A stretch of 64,000 nt of DNA from Neptunomonas japonica JAMM 1380 (GTDB taxonomy: Bacteria; Pseudomonadota; Gammaproteobacteria; Pseudomonadales; Balneatricaceae): assembly GCF_016592555.1 (NCBI RefSeq), contig NZ_AP014546.1, forward strand, positions 2,242,501 through 2,306,500, written 5' to 3'. Within the stretch, counting starts at the first letter, position 1. The number at the start of each line of letters is the position of its first letter. Position numbers and translations under genes: made by a program. The notes beneath the pieces are model-generated. The model saw nothing but the letters and a program-made list of their open reading frames with translations. It did not search any database and had not been told where the DNA came from. Positions 1 through 9,370 of the stretch are shown here, one piece after another.

Positions 1-216
1 GAGGACTGAACGTAGATTAAAGTTTGGATTATTATCTACTAGTTTTTGACAGTAGCTGGTGACTTCGTCAGGCAACGACCGTTGCAAAATCACCAGATTT
101 ATCGGTTCTTCATAAATAGTTGTCAGCACTTCAGGGGAATCCCCTGTTATATGGTTATCCTCACTCTGGTGACTTTTCACATAAACATTACTTCCTACTA
201 GCTCCGCAGCAGCCAC
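1..216 (-). CDS. DUF1826 family protein, N-terminal part (runs off the window)
   Basis: An open frame of 72 codons runs from a GTG at 216 to the window edge; no in-frame ATG exists upstream before a stop. A purine-rich TAGGTG lies just 5' of the GTG. The stretch SPEVLTTIYEEP followed by INLVILQRSLP resembles the conserved start of DUF1826 proteins, where a segment ending in a WQR- or LQR-like motif opens the domain. The function of DUF1826 is unknown, but genes of this family recur in zinc-limitation (Zur) regulons. A Zur-box-like palindrome sits 35 bases upstream, which supports the family call. Only the first ~70 residues are visible, so the family call is inference from a short match and the start is uncertain. 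Confidence 0.55.
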   Translation of the reverse strand, partial: MAAAELVGSNVYVKSHQSEDNHITGDSPEVLTTIYEEPINLVILQRSLPDEVTSYCQKLVDNNPNFNLRSVL

Positions 217-250
217 ACAATCACCTATTTCATAAAATAAAAAACATAAT

Positions 251-265
251 CGTTACACTATAACA
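251..265. promoter_or_regulatory. Zur-box-like 7-1-7 palindrome
   Basis: Read on the minus strand the site is TGTTATAGTGTAACG. It differs at two positions from TGTTATANTATAACA, the gammaproteobacterial Zur operator core as I recall it. The arms pair at 5 of 7 positions. It lies 35 bases upstream of the GTG start of the DUF1826 gene, where a repressor would cover the promoter. The match is seen directly; binding by Zur is inference. Confidence 0.5.
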
Positions 266-402
266 TAACAACTAATAGGGTCAGTAATGAAAAGAAAAGT
301 GATGGATTCGACTATGCTAGAAGCCAAATGCTGTTAATGCTCTTGAGGTCGAAGACAATTCTTGATGCCTCATGCTATATGCACAAGGCAGCAACCAGAC
401 AA

Positions 403-1398
403 TTACCCCCCCGTCATATTCATAAAACGGACTATTTGCACATCACCATCTGAGGTAAAACGGTGTTCTTCAGGTTTATGCGCAATAGCATTACGAATCG
501 CCTCTTTTAAGCGTTCGGTATCTCCCGGGTAGCGGCGTAGAATTGCTTTTAAGTCGAGTGAGTGCTCATTACCCAAGCATAAGAGCAACAATCCTTCAGC
601 CGTTACGCGTACACGGTTACAGTCGCCACAAAAGTTATTGCTGTGCGGGGATATAAAACCAATACGGCTATCGCTATCACCCATGCGCCAGTATTTGGCG
701 GGGCCACCACTGTTCTCGGTCGTCGGCATCAGAGGGAATTCCTCTGTGATAAGTTCTTTTACTTGTTCACTGCTAAAATAGGTTTCTGCTCTGTCGTGCT
801 CTGCAATCACACCTAATGGCATCTCTTCGATAAAGCTAAGATCTATCTGCTTATCTCTCGCAAACTTAACGAGATCAACGACTTCATCATCATTGCGGCC
901 TTGCAGCACCACCGCATTCAGCTTAACGCCTTTAAAACCAACGCCACAAGCCGCGTCTATACCCGCGATCACCTGATGTAAATCACCGATACGTGTTAAT
1001 GCTTTAAAGCGTGCCTCTTGCAAGCTATCCAAACTGATATTAATGCGTGTTAGCCCTGCATCTTTGAGCTGTTGCGCATAACGGGGCAGTTGCGATCCAT
1101 TCGTGGTTAAACAAAAGTCTTTCAAACCCGGGAGTGCGCCAACGCCTTTAAACAGTTTAATAACATCTCTGCGCACCAATGGCTCACCACCGGTAAAGCG
1201 GATTTTACTAATGCCCAGTTCGGTAAACGCTTTCGCAATCGTGTGTATCTCTTCCAGTGACAACACCTGTTCACGTGGCAAGAAGGTCATGTTTTCACTC
1301 ATGCAGTAGACACAACGAAAATCACAACGATCTGTTACCGACATCCGAAGATAGGTGATTTGTCGTCCAAATGAGTCTACCAATTGTTCACTTGCCAT
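403..1398 (-). CDS. moaA: GTP 3',8-cyclase MoaA (molybdenum cofactor biosynthesis)
   Basis: MoaA is the radical-SAM enzyme that, with MoaC, turns GTP into cyclic pyranopterin monophosphate, the first step of molybdenum cofactor synthesis in the cytoplasm. The 331 residues carry the N-terminal 4Fe-4S motif CDFRCVYC (C25, C29, C32) that binds S-adenosylmethionine, then TGGEPL. The C-terminal CGDCNRVR stretch with a further Cys in LLLLCLG binds the second, substrate-side cluster. The protein ends in Gly-Gly, the tail needed for MoaA activation. The ATG at 1398 has a GAGGTG Shine-Dalgarno four bases upstream. Upstream on the same strand lie a decayed moeA and then moaE; moaC and moaD are not in the window. 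Length is normal for the family. Confidence 0.96.
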   Translation of the reverse strand: MASEQLVDSFGRQITYLRMSVTDRCDFRCVYCMSENMTFLPREQVLSLEEIHTIAKAFTELGISKIRFTGGEPLVRRDVIKLFKGVGALPGLKDFCLTTNGSQLPRYAQQLKDAGLTRINISLDSLQEARFKALTRIGDLHQVIAGIDAACGVGFKGVKLNAVVLQGRNDDEVVDLVKFARDKQIDLSFIEEMPLGVIAEHDRAETYFSSEQVKELITEEFPLMPTTENSGGPAKYWRMGDSDSRIGFISPHSNNFCGDCNRVRVTAEGLLLLCLGNEHSLDLKAILRRYPGDTERLKEAIRNAIAHKPEEHRFTSDGDVQIVRFMNMTGG

Positions 1399-1407
1399 GC
1401 TTCACCT

Positions 1408-1596
1408 CTACACTAGGTCACTAAAAGGCTGGATCAACACACGATCACCCGCCTCAATCTGGCTATATTGTTCTTGTATCTCTATCAAGCAGTTTGCTTG
1501 ACCATAAGGCTTGTTAGTCTAAAAACAACACGACACCCCATACGCTGCAATAAACCGATTAGTATCATAGATGCAGTTTTCTGGTAATGGCTGCCC
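1408..1596 (-). pseudogene. moeA: Decayed moeA (molybdopterin molybdenumtransferase) remnant
   Basis: Translating the minus strand in one frame gives GQPLPENCIYDTNRFIAAYG, then an in-frame TAG (1519-1521), then TNKPYGQANCLIEIQEQYSQ and IEAGDRVLIQPFSDLV to a stop at 1408. The first part matches the middle of MoeA (E. coli has GQPLQPGQIYDTNR). The second matches the MoeA C-terminus (GNCFIVLE and VGEWVEVEPF in E. coli). About 180 residues that should separate them are missing, and a TAA closes the frame just upstream of the first part. MoeA inserts molybdate into adenylated molybdopterin, so this copy cannot work. It ends ten bases before moaA, the position of an intact moeA in a former moeA-moaA operon. 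Recognition rests on short but characteristic matches. Confidence 0.65.
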
Positions 1597-1791
1597 TTAA
1601 GCGACAACTTCTTCAATAGCTAACTGAGCTACTTAAAAATGCCAAAATGATGATAACCCTGCCAAATGCTCGACTTACACTTGGAGGCAACACAAGTACA
1701 AACGTTTCGTTGATAGCTATGCGCATTTAACTAGCTAACTAGGTTCCTAAAATCAAATTAAGGACAATCGAGGCTCACCTATCTGCCCTTT

Positions 1792-1823
1792 TCTTCCTCC
1801 ATACTTATGAGTATGGAGAAAGA
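1792..1823. repeat. Perfect 9-bp inverted repeat in the gap between moaE and the moeA remnant
   Basis: CTCCATACT (1797-1805) and AGTATGGAG (1810-1818) are exact reverse complements around a 4-base loop. Beyond one mismatch the pairing resumes for four more bases on each side. A GATTTTT stretch follows on the plus strand, so it could act as a weak terminator in that direction. No plus-strand gene precedes it, so it may instead be a relic of deletion or insertion. The rest of 1600-1890 shows no gene that I recognise. Confidence 0.45.
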
Positions 1824-1893
1824 TTTTTGAGACAGCTTATAACTAAAAACTAACGATTGAATGTTTCTTATACCAGTGTCATTGCCGATTGCA

Positions 1894-2358
1894 TTACCAC
1901 TGGTTTGCCGCATCCAGGTCTGAAGACTTTTGCTCTACCCAAGCTTCGGATTGTGCGTTTATCTCTTTCTTCCAAAATGGCGCATCTTTCTTTAAATAAT
2001 CCATGATGAACTGCGCGGCGGCAAAAGCATTAACGCGATGGCCGCTGGCAACGCCAACAAATACAATATTATCATTCAGGGACAGCCGCCCTATTCGATG
2101 GATAACAACAACATTTCCCAGCTGCCAACGCTGGCGAGCTTGCTCTACTATTTGTTCTAGTGCACGTTCTGTCATACCTGGGTAATGCTCAAGAAACATC
2201 TCTTGCATCTGGGTTTCAACATGTTCGCGTACTATGCCGGTAAATGTCACCACGGCACCACTACTGGCATCATTTGATTTAAGCCTATCGTAGAGCTCGC
2301 CTATCGAAAAATCTTCTGCTTGTACTTTGATTAAATTTTTAGCTGCTTGGTCTGACAT
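1894..2358 (-). CDS. moaE: Molybdopterin synthase catalytic subunit MoaE
   Basis: MoaE is the large subunit of molybdopterin synthase. It transfers two sulfurs from the thiocarboxylated C-terminus of MoaD to cyclic pyranopterin monophosphate. The 154 residues include the family core HRIGRL, then HRVNAFAAA and LKKDAPFWKKE, which holds the two active-site lysines. The ATG at 2358 is preferred over a GTG one codon upstream because GAGGTG lies seven bases 5' of it. In most relatives moaD directly precedes moaE; here the gene upstream is the divergent nudJ, so moaD must lie elsewhere or be lost. Length is normal. Confidence 0.95.
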   Translation of the reverse strand: MSDQAAKNLIKVQAEDFSIGELYDRLKSNDASSGAVVTFTGIVREHVETQMQEMFLEHYPGMTERALEQIVEQARQRWQLGNVVVIHRIGRLSLNDNIVFVGVASGHRVNAFAAAQFIMDYLKKDAPFWKKEINAQSEAWVEQKSSDLDAANQW

Positions 2359-2464
2359 CACAACACCTCGTTATCGTGAGAAAAATCATAACATTAATGC
2401 TATGGTGTGCGCCTTAGTTATACCGATAGTTATGCTGACAGTTACACCGATTTGGGAGAGTAAA

Positions 2465-2908
2465 ATGAGTTGGACACCTCACGCTACCGTTGCCACGATT
2501 ATTGAGAAAGACGGCCGCTTCTTAATGGTTGAAGAGTTCTCAGACGGATCACGTGTTTTTAACCAACCAGCAGGCCATGTCGAACAGGGTGAAACCTTTG
2601 AAGCCGCCGCTATTCGCGAAACCCTCGAAGAAACCGGACGCCATGTGCATCTTACTGGTTTATTAGGCTTGTATACCATCAAGGGTAAAACCAATGATGT
2701 GACATATCATCGGCTCTGTTATATCGCTGAAATCGTCTCACATGATGCCGACTACGTGCTAGACAGTGATATCATTAGCACTCACTGGTTTAGTCGTGAT
2801 GAGCTATTGGCACAAAAAGAATCGCTACGCAGTGAGATGGTACTGGCTTGCATCGATGATTATCTGGATAATCGACGTTTTCCTTTAAATTTTGTTCGTC
2901 AGCTGTAG
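2465..2908 (+). CDS. nudJ: Nudix phosphatase NudJ
   Basis: NudJ (YmfB) hydrolyses thiamin pyrophosphate, hydroxymethylpyrimidine diphosphate and nucleoside di- and triphosphates. The 147-residue protein shows the Nudix box from G37, with E43 and then RETLEETG (R51-G58); the glutamates bind the catalytic metal. The open frame extends upstream to 2327, but ATG 2465 follows GGGAGAG and gives the normal family start MSWTPHATVA. The longer form would overlap moaE and add a low-complexity leader. It is followed 33 bases on by mnmA, the enterobacterial gene order nudJ-mnmA-hflD-purB, which settles the orthology. Confidence 0.9.
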   Translation: MSWTPHATVATIIEKDGRFLMVEEFSDGSRVFNQPAGHVEQGETFEAAAIRETLEETGRHVHLTGLLGLYTIKGKTNDVTYHRLCYIAEIVSHDADYVLDSDIISTHWFSRDELLAQKESLRSEMVLACIDDYLDNRRFPLNFVRQL

Positions 2909-2941
2909 TCTGATGTTTTTGTTTTATGTGTTGAGTGAGTA

Positions 2942-4048
2942 ATGAGTAATACAACCCCACAAAAAGTAATTGTCGGCATGTCCGGCGGCGTAGACTCTTC
3001 TGTTTCTGCTGTTCTACTGATCCAACAAGGCTATCAGGTAGAAGGGCTTTTCATGAAAAACTGGGAAGAGGATGATGGCTCTGAGTATTGCACGGCGATG
3101 GATGATCTTGCCGATGCACAAGCCGTGTGCGATAAACTCAATATCGTGCTGCACAAAGCCAACTTCGCTGCAGAATACTGGGATAATGTATTTGAATACT
3201 TTCTTGCTGAATACAAAGCAGGACGCACACCAAACCCAGATATTTTGTGTAACCGGGAGATCAAGTTTAAAGCCTTTTTAGAATATGCGATTGAGTTAGG
3301 TGCTGATTATATTGCTACCGGCCATTACGTGCGCCGTGGTGAACGTGACGGCCACACTAGCCTACTCAAAGGGCTTGATAACAACAAAGACCAAAGCTAT
3401 TTCTTGCACCAAGTAGGCTCACAAGAGATTCAAAAGACGCTCTTCCCTGTGGGCGAACTAGAAAAACCAGAAGTACGCAAAATAGCTGAAGAACATGACC
3501 TCATTACACATAACAAAAAAGACAGCACCGGTATCTGCTTTATCGGCGAACGTCGCTTTAAAGACTTCTTACAACAGTACTTGCCTGCCCAACCCGGTAA
3601 AATCGAAACCGATACGGGTGATGTTATTGGTGAGCATACCGGCTTAATGTATTACACCATCGGCCAACGCCAAGGGTTACATATTGGTGGTTTGAAAAAC
3701 TACCCAGAAGAGCCGTGGTTTGTAGCGGGTAAGGACCTAGAGCGTAATGTTTTAATCGCTGTTCAAGGCATACAAAACGACCTGCTATTTACCGACTGGC
3801 TCACCAGTAGTGATATTTTCTGGATCAATGGTACACCACCAAAAACGCCTTATCGTTGCAAAGCAAAGGTACGTTATCGCCAAGCTGATCAGGCCTGTAC
3901 GCTTGAAAAACACGGCGACGGGACATATATCGTACATTTCGATGATGCACAACGCGCCGTAACGCCGGGGCAATCTGTCGTATTCTATGATAATGATATT
4001 TGTTTAGGTGGTGGCCCCATCGACTCAACGGGTAAAAAAGAGGCGTAA
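2942..4048 (+). CDS. mnmA: tRNA 2-thiouridine(34) synthase MnmA
   Basis: MnmA thiolates wobble uridine 34 of tRNA-Lys, -Glu and -Gln, using ATP to adenylate the base and sulfur relayed by the Tus proteins. The 368 residues open with the PP-loop GMSGGVDSS (12-20). The catalytic cysteines fit the family: C103 in [12 protein letters not shown] and C199 in [10 protein letters not shown]. The tRNA-binding central region with [10 protein letters not shown] follows, then a C-terminal beta barrel. The sequence and length match E. coli MnmA closely. It is in a same-strand run with nudJ upstream and hflD six bases downstream. Confidence 0.98.
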   Translation: MSNTTPQKVIVGMSGGVDSSVSAVLLIQQGYQVEGLFMKNWEEDDGSEYCTAMDDLADAQAVCDKLNIVLHKANFAAEYWDNVFEYFLAEYKAGRTPNPDILCNREIKFKAFLEYAIELGADYIATGHYVRRGERDGHTSLLKGLDNNKDQSYFLHQVGSQEIQKTLFPVGELEKPEVRKIAEEHDLITHNKKDSTGICFIGERRFKDFLQQYLPAQPGKIETDTGDVIGEHTGLMYYTIGQRQGLHIGGLKNYPEEPWFVAGKDLERNVLIAVQGIQNDLLFTDWLTSSDIFWINGTPPKTPYRCKAKVRYRQADQACTLEKHGDGTYIVHFDDAQRAVTPGQSVVFYDNDICLGGGPIDSTGKKEA

Positions 4049-4054
4049 TTTAAG

Positions 4055-4720
4055 ATGTCCAGAGCGAATGATGAACAAACCGTCGCATTAGCTGCCATGT
4101 TTCAAGCAGCATCTCTCGTTGATCAAATTGCTAACCGCGGCATGGTTCCGCAAAATAGCCTTGAAACCAGTATTTATAGCTTGTTTGTAACCGACCCAAA
4201 AATTTCTGAAGATATTTTTGGTGGTATTCATGACTTGCCTTTCAACCTCAGCATGGGCTTAAAAGCACTTAATGATGTGGTCGAAAAGAAAAAGAGCACT
4301 AAAGATAACAACATTACTAATTATGTTCTTAGTATGATTATGCTGGAACAGAAGCTATCTAAAAACAAAGATATGCTTAATACCATGGGCTCACGAATAG
4401 AGAGCATTAAAGAAAAAGCACGCTATTTTAATCCTGAAGAAGAAAACCCTTTAGATAACCCATCGTCTTTTACCCATTCGAATGTGGTTGCCAATGTTGC
4501 AAGCTTGTACCAAGACACCATCAGCTCATTTAGCTTTCGCATTCAAGTGGCCGGTGATCCGCGCCACTTACAAAATGCTGAAAACGCAGCGCGTATCCGT
4601 GCCTTATTATTGGCAGGTATTCGCGCCGCTATGCTGTGGCGCCAAGTTGGCGGGAAACGCTGGCACTTGCTATTTTTCCGCTCTCGCTTGCGCCCTTCCC
4701 TGCGTAAAATCATGAAGTAG
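4055..4720 (+). CDS. hflD: High frequency lysogenization protein HflD
   Basis: HflD is a small, mostly helical, membrane-associated protein. In E. coli it binds the lambda CII activator and lowers the lysogenization frequency; its own cellular role is unclear. This copy has 221 residues (E. coli 213) and begins MSRANDEQTVALAAMFQAAS. The conserved SIYSLFVTDP block follows early, and the C-terminal part has IQVAGDPRHLQN and the ALLLAGIRAAMLWRQVGG segment. It begins six bases after mnmA, suggesting coupled expression, and 90 bases before purB. The Shine-Dalgarno is weak (TTTAAG), consistent with translational coupling. Confidence 0.93.
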   Translation: MSRANDEQTVALAAMFQAASLVDQIANRGMVPQNSLETSIYSLFVTDPKISEDIFGGIHDLPFNLSMGLKALNDVVEKKKSTKDNNITNYVLSMIMLEQKLSKNKDMLNTMGSRIESIKEKARYFNPEEENPLDNPSSFTHSNVVANVASLYQDTISSFSFRIQVAGDPRHLQNAENAARIRALLLAGIRAAMLWRQVGGKRWHLLFFRSRLRPSLRKIMK

Positions 4721-4768
4721 GCGTTCTAACCGGCTAATTACAGATTTTTTGTCTTTTATCCGCTATAA

Positions 4769-6175
<1,407 letters not shown>

Positions 6176-6210
6176 TAATTTTTTTGCTTACATACATGTG
6201 ACATATGTAC

Positions 6211-6247
6211 AAAACGGGGCCATGTTAATGCATGCGCCCCGTTTTTT
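6211..6247 (+). terminator. Rho-independent terminator of purB
   Basis: AAAACGGGGC (6211-6220) pairs with GCCCCGTTTT (6236-6245), and the T run continues to 6247. It lies 36 bases after the purB stop. CATG repeats inside the loop may extend the stem. Confidence 0.9.
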
Positions 6248-6461
6248 ATTTACGACATCTTATCCCTTTACCCGCATAACTCATTTGGTGCTTTAGCTAA
6301 ATTAATAAAGCTCTTAAGCATCAGTTTGAAGATAATACCTAACAAAGGAAAATCGGCTCTAATCCATTGGTGCAAGCATAGTGCGCTTATTACAAAATGC
6401 AGGCATTATGCTTACAGGGATTTACACTGATTTGAGCAGATATTGGCAAGGAATACCCTCC

Positions 6462-7265
6462 ATGAGCAGTCTAAAAGAGATAGTTAATACTAAGCAATAC
6501 AACCTCAACGAGAACAGTTTTAGAGAATACTGTAAAAGCACACTTGATCAGCAAGGTGTATTAGTACTGGATAACTTCCTAAACCCAAGCGCCATCCAAC
6601 AAATCATACAAGAAGGTGAAGCAAGCCAGCACCTAGCTTATTTCTGCCAACAGTCACATAGTGCCTACCTAACACCACCAGATGATAGCTTCCCTGCACA
6701 ACACCCACAGAACCAACAAGTGATTTCAAGCAAAGGCTGTATTACTGACGACCAAATAGGACAAAACTCGCCACTGCGCTGCGTTTATGATGCAGAAGAC
6801 TTTCGCCAGTTTCTTTGTTACGTGCTAGGCGAAGAGTCTTTATACGAATATGCAGACCCGCTCTCCTCTATTAACTTACATTATGCTCGCGCTAATGAAG
6901 AACTTGGCTGGCATTTTGATAACTCGTCATTTGCCATCACTTTGCTGGTGCAAAAACCTGAAGGAGGAGGAGCTTTTGAGTATGTTAAGGATGCTAGAAA
7001 TTCAAGCCAAGGGGATATGAATTACCCGCTGGTAAAATCAATATTAGACGCAAAGACTCAAGGAACCACACTAACGATGGAGCCTGGTGCTCTTGTGTTA
7101 TTTCGCGGCAGAGATTCTTTACATCGCGTGACACCAGTGAAAGGAGACACAACACGTATGCTTGTAGTGTTGGCTTACAACTCACAACCTGGCATCGCAT
7201 TATCAAAGTTTGCCCAAGAAACCTTTTATGGCAGATCAGCAAAGCCAGCTGAACTCAATCACTGA
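6462..7265 (+). CDS. Putative Fe(II)/2-oxoglutarate-dependent oxygenase
   Basis: The 267-residue product looks like a cytoplasmic non-haem iron dioxygenase. The metal triad is visible: H151 and D153 in GWHFDN, and H221 in DSLHRV. R232 in DTTRML is the likely 2-oxoglutarate anchor eleven residues later. The block LLVQKPEGGGAFEYVKDAR resembles the BesD/HalD-like amino-acid hydroxylase/halogenase group, but the aspartate is kept, so hydroxylation rather than halogenation is expected. The substrate is unknown. Start: an ATG at 6462 has AAGGAA eight bases upstream, better than the in-frame codon at 6381. The gene stands alone between the purB terminator and the opposite-strand ynfA. Confidence 0.75.
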   Translation: MSSLKEIVNTKQYNLNENSFREYCKSTLDQQGVLVLDNFLNPSAIQQIIQEGEASQHLAYFCQQSHSAYLTPPDDSFPAQHPQNQQVISSKGCITDDQIGQNSPLRCVYDAEDFRQFLCYVLGEESLYEYADPLSSINLHYARANEELGWHFDNSSFAITLLVQKPEGGGAFEYVKDARNSSQGDMNYPLVKSILDAKTQGTTLTMEPGALVLFRGRDSLHRVTPVKGDTTRMLVVLAYNSQPGIALSKFAQETFYGRSAKPAELNH

Positions 7266-7299
7266 TTTTATGCTTAACCATTAAAGTAGCTATTTAATG

Positions 7300-7632
7300 T
7301 TAACTGTGGCGCGGGGCAAACATAATAATAGCCATACCAGCTAAAGCAACTATAGAGCCCACGACATCCCATGTTGTGGGCCTAATACCATCAACTAGCC
7401 ACAGCCATACAATAGCAACAAAGATATAAACACCACCATAAGCGGCGTACACACGCCCTGCGGCCACAGGATGTAACGACAAGAGCCAAGCAAAAAACGC
7501 AAGACTAGCCGCTGCAGGCACCAGCAACCAAATACTTTTATCTTCTTTTAGCCAAAGATAAGGTAAGTAGCAACCGAGAATTTCTGCAACAGCCGTTAGT
7601 AAAAAGAGAAATAAGGTTTTTAATTCAAGCAC
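7300..7632 (-). CDS. ynfA: UPF0060 (YnfA-like) small membrane protein
   Basis: A 110-residue inner-membrane protein with four hydrophobic helices. The family blocks [28 protein letters not shown] and [18 protein letters not shown] make it a clear UPF0060/YnfA member. These resemble small multidrug resistance pumps in size and topology; some homologues are reported to act in efflux, but the substrate here is unknown. The start is a GTG at 7632 with GAGAG seven bases upstream. The DUF6172 gene lies 24 bases upstream on the same strand, so the two may be cotranscribed. Confidence 0.93.
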   Translation of the reverse strand: MLELKTLFLFLLTAVAEILGCYLPYLWLKEDKSIWLLVPAAASLAFFAWLLSLHPVAAGRVYAAYGGVYIFVAIVWLWLVDGIRPTTWDVVGSIVALAGMAIIMFAPRHS

Positions 7633-7656
7633 TTTGTTTCTCTCGTAATAAGGACC

Positions 7657-7968
7657 TTACATATCCCAATCAGAATCAGAATCTTCGCTTCTTTCACGCG
7701 TAGCGGCTTTCGCTAGAATTTCCAAATAGAATGATTCTAATTGCAGCTTTTCTGCTTCATCAATGCACTTGTTGATTTCAGACAGGTGAATGACTCTTGC
7801 TTCCTGCTCTGTATTGCCATATTTGCAATCAAAGTCCCAATAATCAGCACCACTTGGTAACTGTTTATTTCTCTCTCTTCTTACGTACTTTTTTGCATCA
7901 CTCTTAGCTGATTCGATCAAACGAGCGTATTTAATTTTTGGGTGCGACAGTACAAATGTTTTTTTCAT
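7657..7968 (-). CDS. DUF6172 family protein
   Basis: A 103-residue basic, cytoplasmic protein of unknown function. It has the family pattern: MKKTF at the start, HPKIKYARLIES, KKYVRRERNK, DYWDFDCKYG, HLSEINKCIDEA and LESFYLEILAKA. The ATG at 7968 with AGGA five bases upstream is preferred over an upstream in-frame codon at 8010. The C-terminus is rich in Asp and Ser (SEDSDSDWDM). It is followed by ynfA on the same strand. The family call is by remembered pattern, and no biochemical role can be given. Confidence 0.8.
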   Translation of the reverse strand: MKKTFVLSHPKIKYARLIESAKSDAKKYVRRERNKQLPSGADYWDFDCKYGNTEQEARVIHLSEINKCIDEAEKLQLESFYLEILAKAATRERSEDSDSDWDM

Positions 7969-8013
7969 GTTTATCCTAAAAATGGGTTGCCGAACCAGCA
8001 GCCCCGACATTAC

Positions 8014-8039
8014 ATAACGTTGCCGGCATTTTACGTTAT
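8014..8039. repeat. Inverted repeat ATAACGT/ACGTTAT upstream of the DUF6172 gene
   Basis: ATAACGT (8014-8020) and ACGTTAT (8033-8039) are perfect reverse complements. Twelve bases separate them, including the self-complementary TGCCGGCA. The repeat lies about 45-70 bases upstream of the DUF6172 start, a position that fits an operator for its promoter. That role is inference. Confidence 0.4.
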
Positions 8040-8193
8040 TTTTACTTCAGTAGCGATTCACTAACCGATATTTAACATCTCTTATCTACCCATTGCAGCA
8101 CTTCAAAGATCACAACAAACAATAGAACACACCTAACGCTTGTGTAGAGGAGTCGAATTAGTATTATTCACAAAATGGTCTATCTCTTTTCAA

Positions 8194-8517
8194 CTAAAAG
8201 TAGTGTTCACCCGCTTTGTTGAAACAGAATAATGCGTAAGACTTACACCCTTTCTTCGCCCAATGACAGTCCGCACAGACCTTGATACGAAAGTTGTAAC
8301 ATTTCTCATCCGCTCAAATAGCCAAACCATCATTACTGAGACAAAACTCATCGGCATTAAATGACTCGATAAAAGCATTAAACTTGTGATTAATAGGAAA
8401 ATATATCACTTTATTACAATAGCCAAGGCCACCTTCAGCAGGTAGGGTAGATATTCGTTTTTTCTCTACGGTTACAGGTAAAATGGAAACACTGCAAACT
8501 TCTGATAATACTAACAT
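8194..8517 (-). pseudogene. Cys-rich reading frame interrupted by one TGA (probable remnant)
   Basis: A minus-strand frame runs from 8517 to a TAG at 8194, broken only by a TGA at 8314-8316. Before the TGA it reads GYCNKVIYFPINHKFNAFIE and NADEFCLSNDGLAI. After it comes ADEKCYNFRIKVCADCHWAK, then KGCKSYALFCFNKAGEHYF. The Cys pattern after the stop (C, CxxC, C, C) suggests a metal-binding module. The 5' end overlaps the divergent hydrolase gene, so the original N-terminus was probably replaced. I do not recognise the family. The rest of 8011-8482 shows nothing else I can support. Confidence 0.35.
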
Positions 8518-9319
8518 TCACTACATCTCCCTAGGTTCTGGAGATATTACTTTAGTATTTTTACATGGCTGGACTGCCAGTGTGCGTGAATGGTTGCCGT
8601 TTGCATCTGAACTGGCAGAAAATCATCGCGTTATCTGCTGGGATGCACGAGGTCATGGTGACCACCCTCATGACGAAAAAACCAATATGACACTCCCCCG
8701 CATGGCAGATGATCTGGACGAACTCCTCGAGCAACTCGACGTACATAATGCAATACTCATTGGTCACTCAATGGGCGCACTTACCGCTTGGGAGTACATT
8801 CGCCGTCATGGCCAAAGCCGTCTAAATGGCCTGTGTATTGTTGACCAGTCACCAAAGCTGGTAACTGACGAAGAATGGCAGCACGGTGTTTACGGATCGT
8901 TAAACGAAACAAAAAATAATCATTTAATAGAAAGGTTCAAGACAGACTTTGCAGAAGGTGTTTTAGAGCTTATTGCTTTTGGTAATAATCGTCGCTCTCG
9001 TGAAAACTACGATAATAATTCACGTGGTTTTCAGCACATGCGAGAGCATCTACAAAAATTACCCGCTCACCTCTTAACACAATGCTGGATCAGCATTACC
9101 CAGCAGGATTATCGCGAAGTACTTTCTAAAATCAACTGCCCTACTTTGCTCATCTATGGCGATGAAAGCCAGTTCTACAGCCGAGATTTACAAAAGTGGG
9201 TTACCAATACAATTTTAGACTCTGAGCTGCTGATATACCCTGAATCGGACCATTCGCCGCACCTTTGGCATAAAGAACGATTTATTTATGATCTGAATCG
9301 CTTTATTGACGCTTTGTGA
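8483..9319 (+). CDS. Alpha/beta-fold hydrolase
   Basis: A 278-residue cytoplasmic alpha/beta hydrolase. The oxyanion motif is HGW (28-30) and the nucleophile elbow is GHSMG with Ser96. Asp227 in LLIYGDESQF and His257 in ESDHSPH complete the catalytic triad. The arrangement and length resemble esterase/haloperoxidase-like members of the superfamily, whose substrates cannot be predicted from sequence. No signal peptide is seen. It is a single gene 51 bases upstream of trmJ, which has its own promoter starting at the end of this gene. Confidence 0.85.
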   Translation: METLQTSDNTNIHYISLGSGDITLVFLHGWTASVREWLPFASELAENHRVICWDARGHGDHPHDEKTNMTLPRMADDLDELLEQLDVHNAILIGHSMGALTAWEYIRRHGQSRLNGLCIVDQSPKLVTDEEWQHGVYGSLNETKNNHLIERFKTDFAEGVLELIAFGNNRRSRENYDNNSRGFQHMREHLQKLPAHLLTQCWISITQQDYREVLSKINCPTLLIYGDESQFYSRDLQKWVTNTILDSELLIYPESDHSPHLWHKERFIYDLNRFIDAL

Positions 9320-9341
9320 CAGCAGGTCTGTCCTCTATAAT
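9314..9341 (+). promoter_or_regulatory. Sigma-70-like promoter for trmJ
   Basis: TTGTGA (9314-9319) and TATAAT (9336-9341) are separated by 16 bases and lie 29 bases before the trmJ ATG. The -35 overlaps the last codons and stop of the hydrolase gene. Confidence 0.55.
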
Positions 9342-9370
9342 AGCGACCAAATTTTAATGGTTTGGCTTCT

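Noticed and set aside
287..337. 16-codon plus-strand frame starting MKRKVMD near the Zur-box-like site
   Set aside because: Too short, no recognisable motif and a weak ribosome-binding site; not reported as a gene.
8131..8137. ACCTAAC, resembling an attC end
   Set aside because: No complementary GTTRRRY partner or inner stem was found within 120 bases on either side.
8290..8316. SECIS element after the TGA at 8314-8316
   Set aside because: The hairpin has mismatches and lacks a clear conserved apical G/U loop; decay is the simpler reading.
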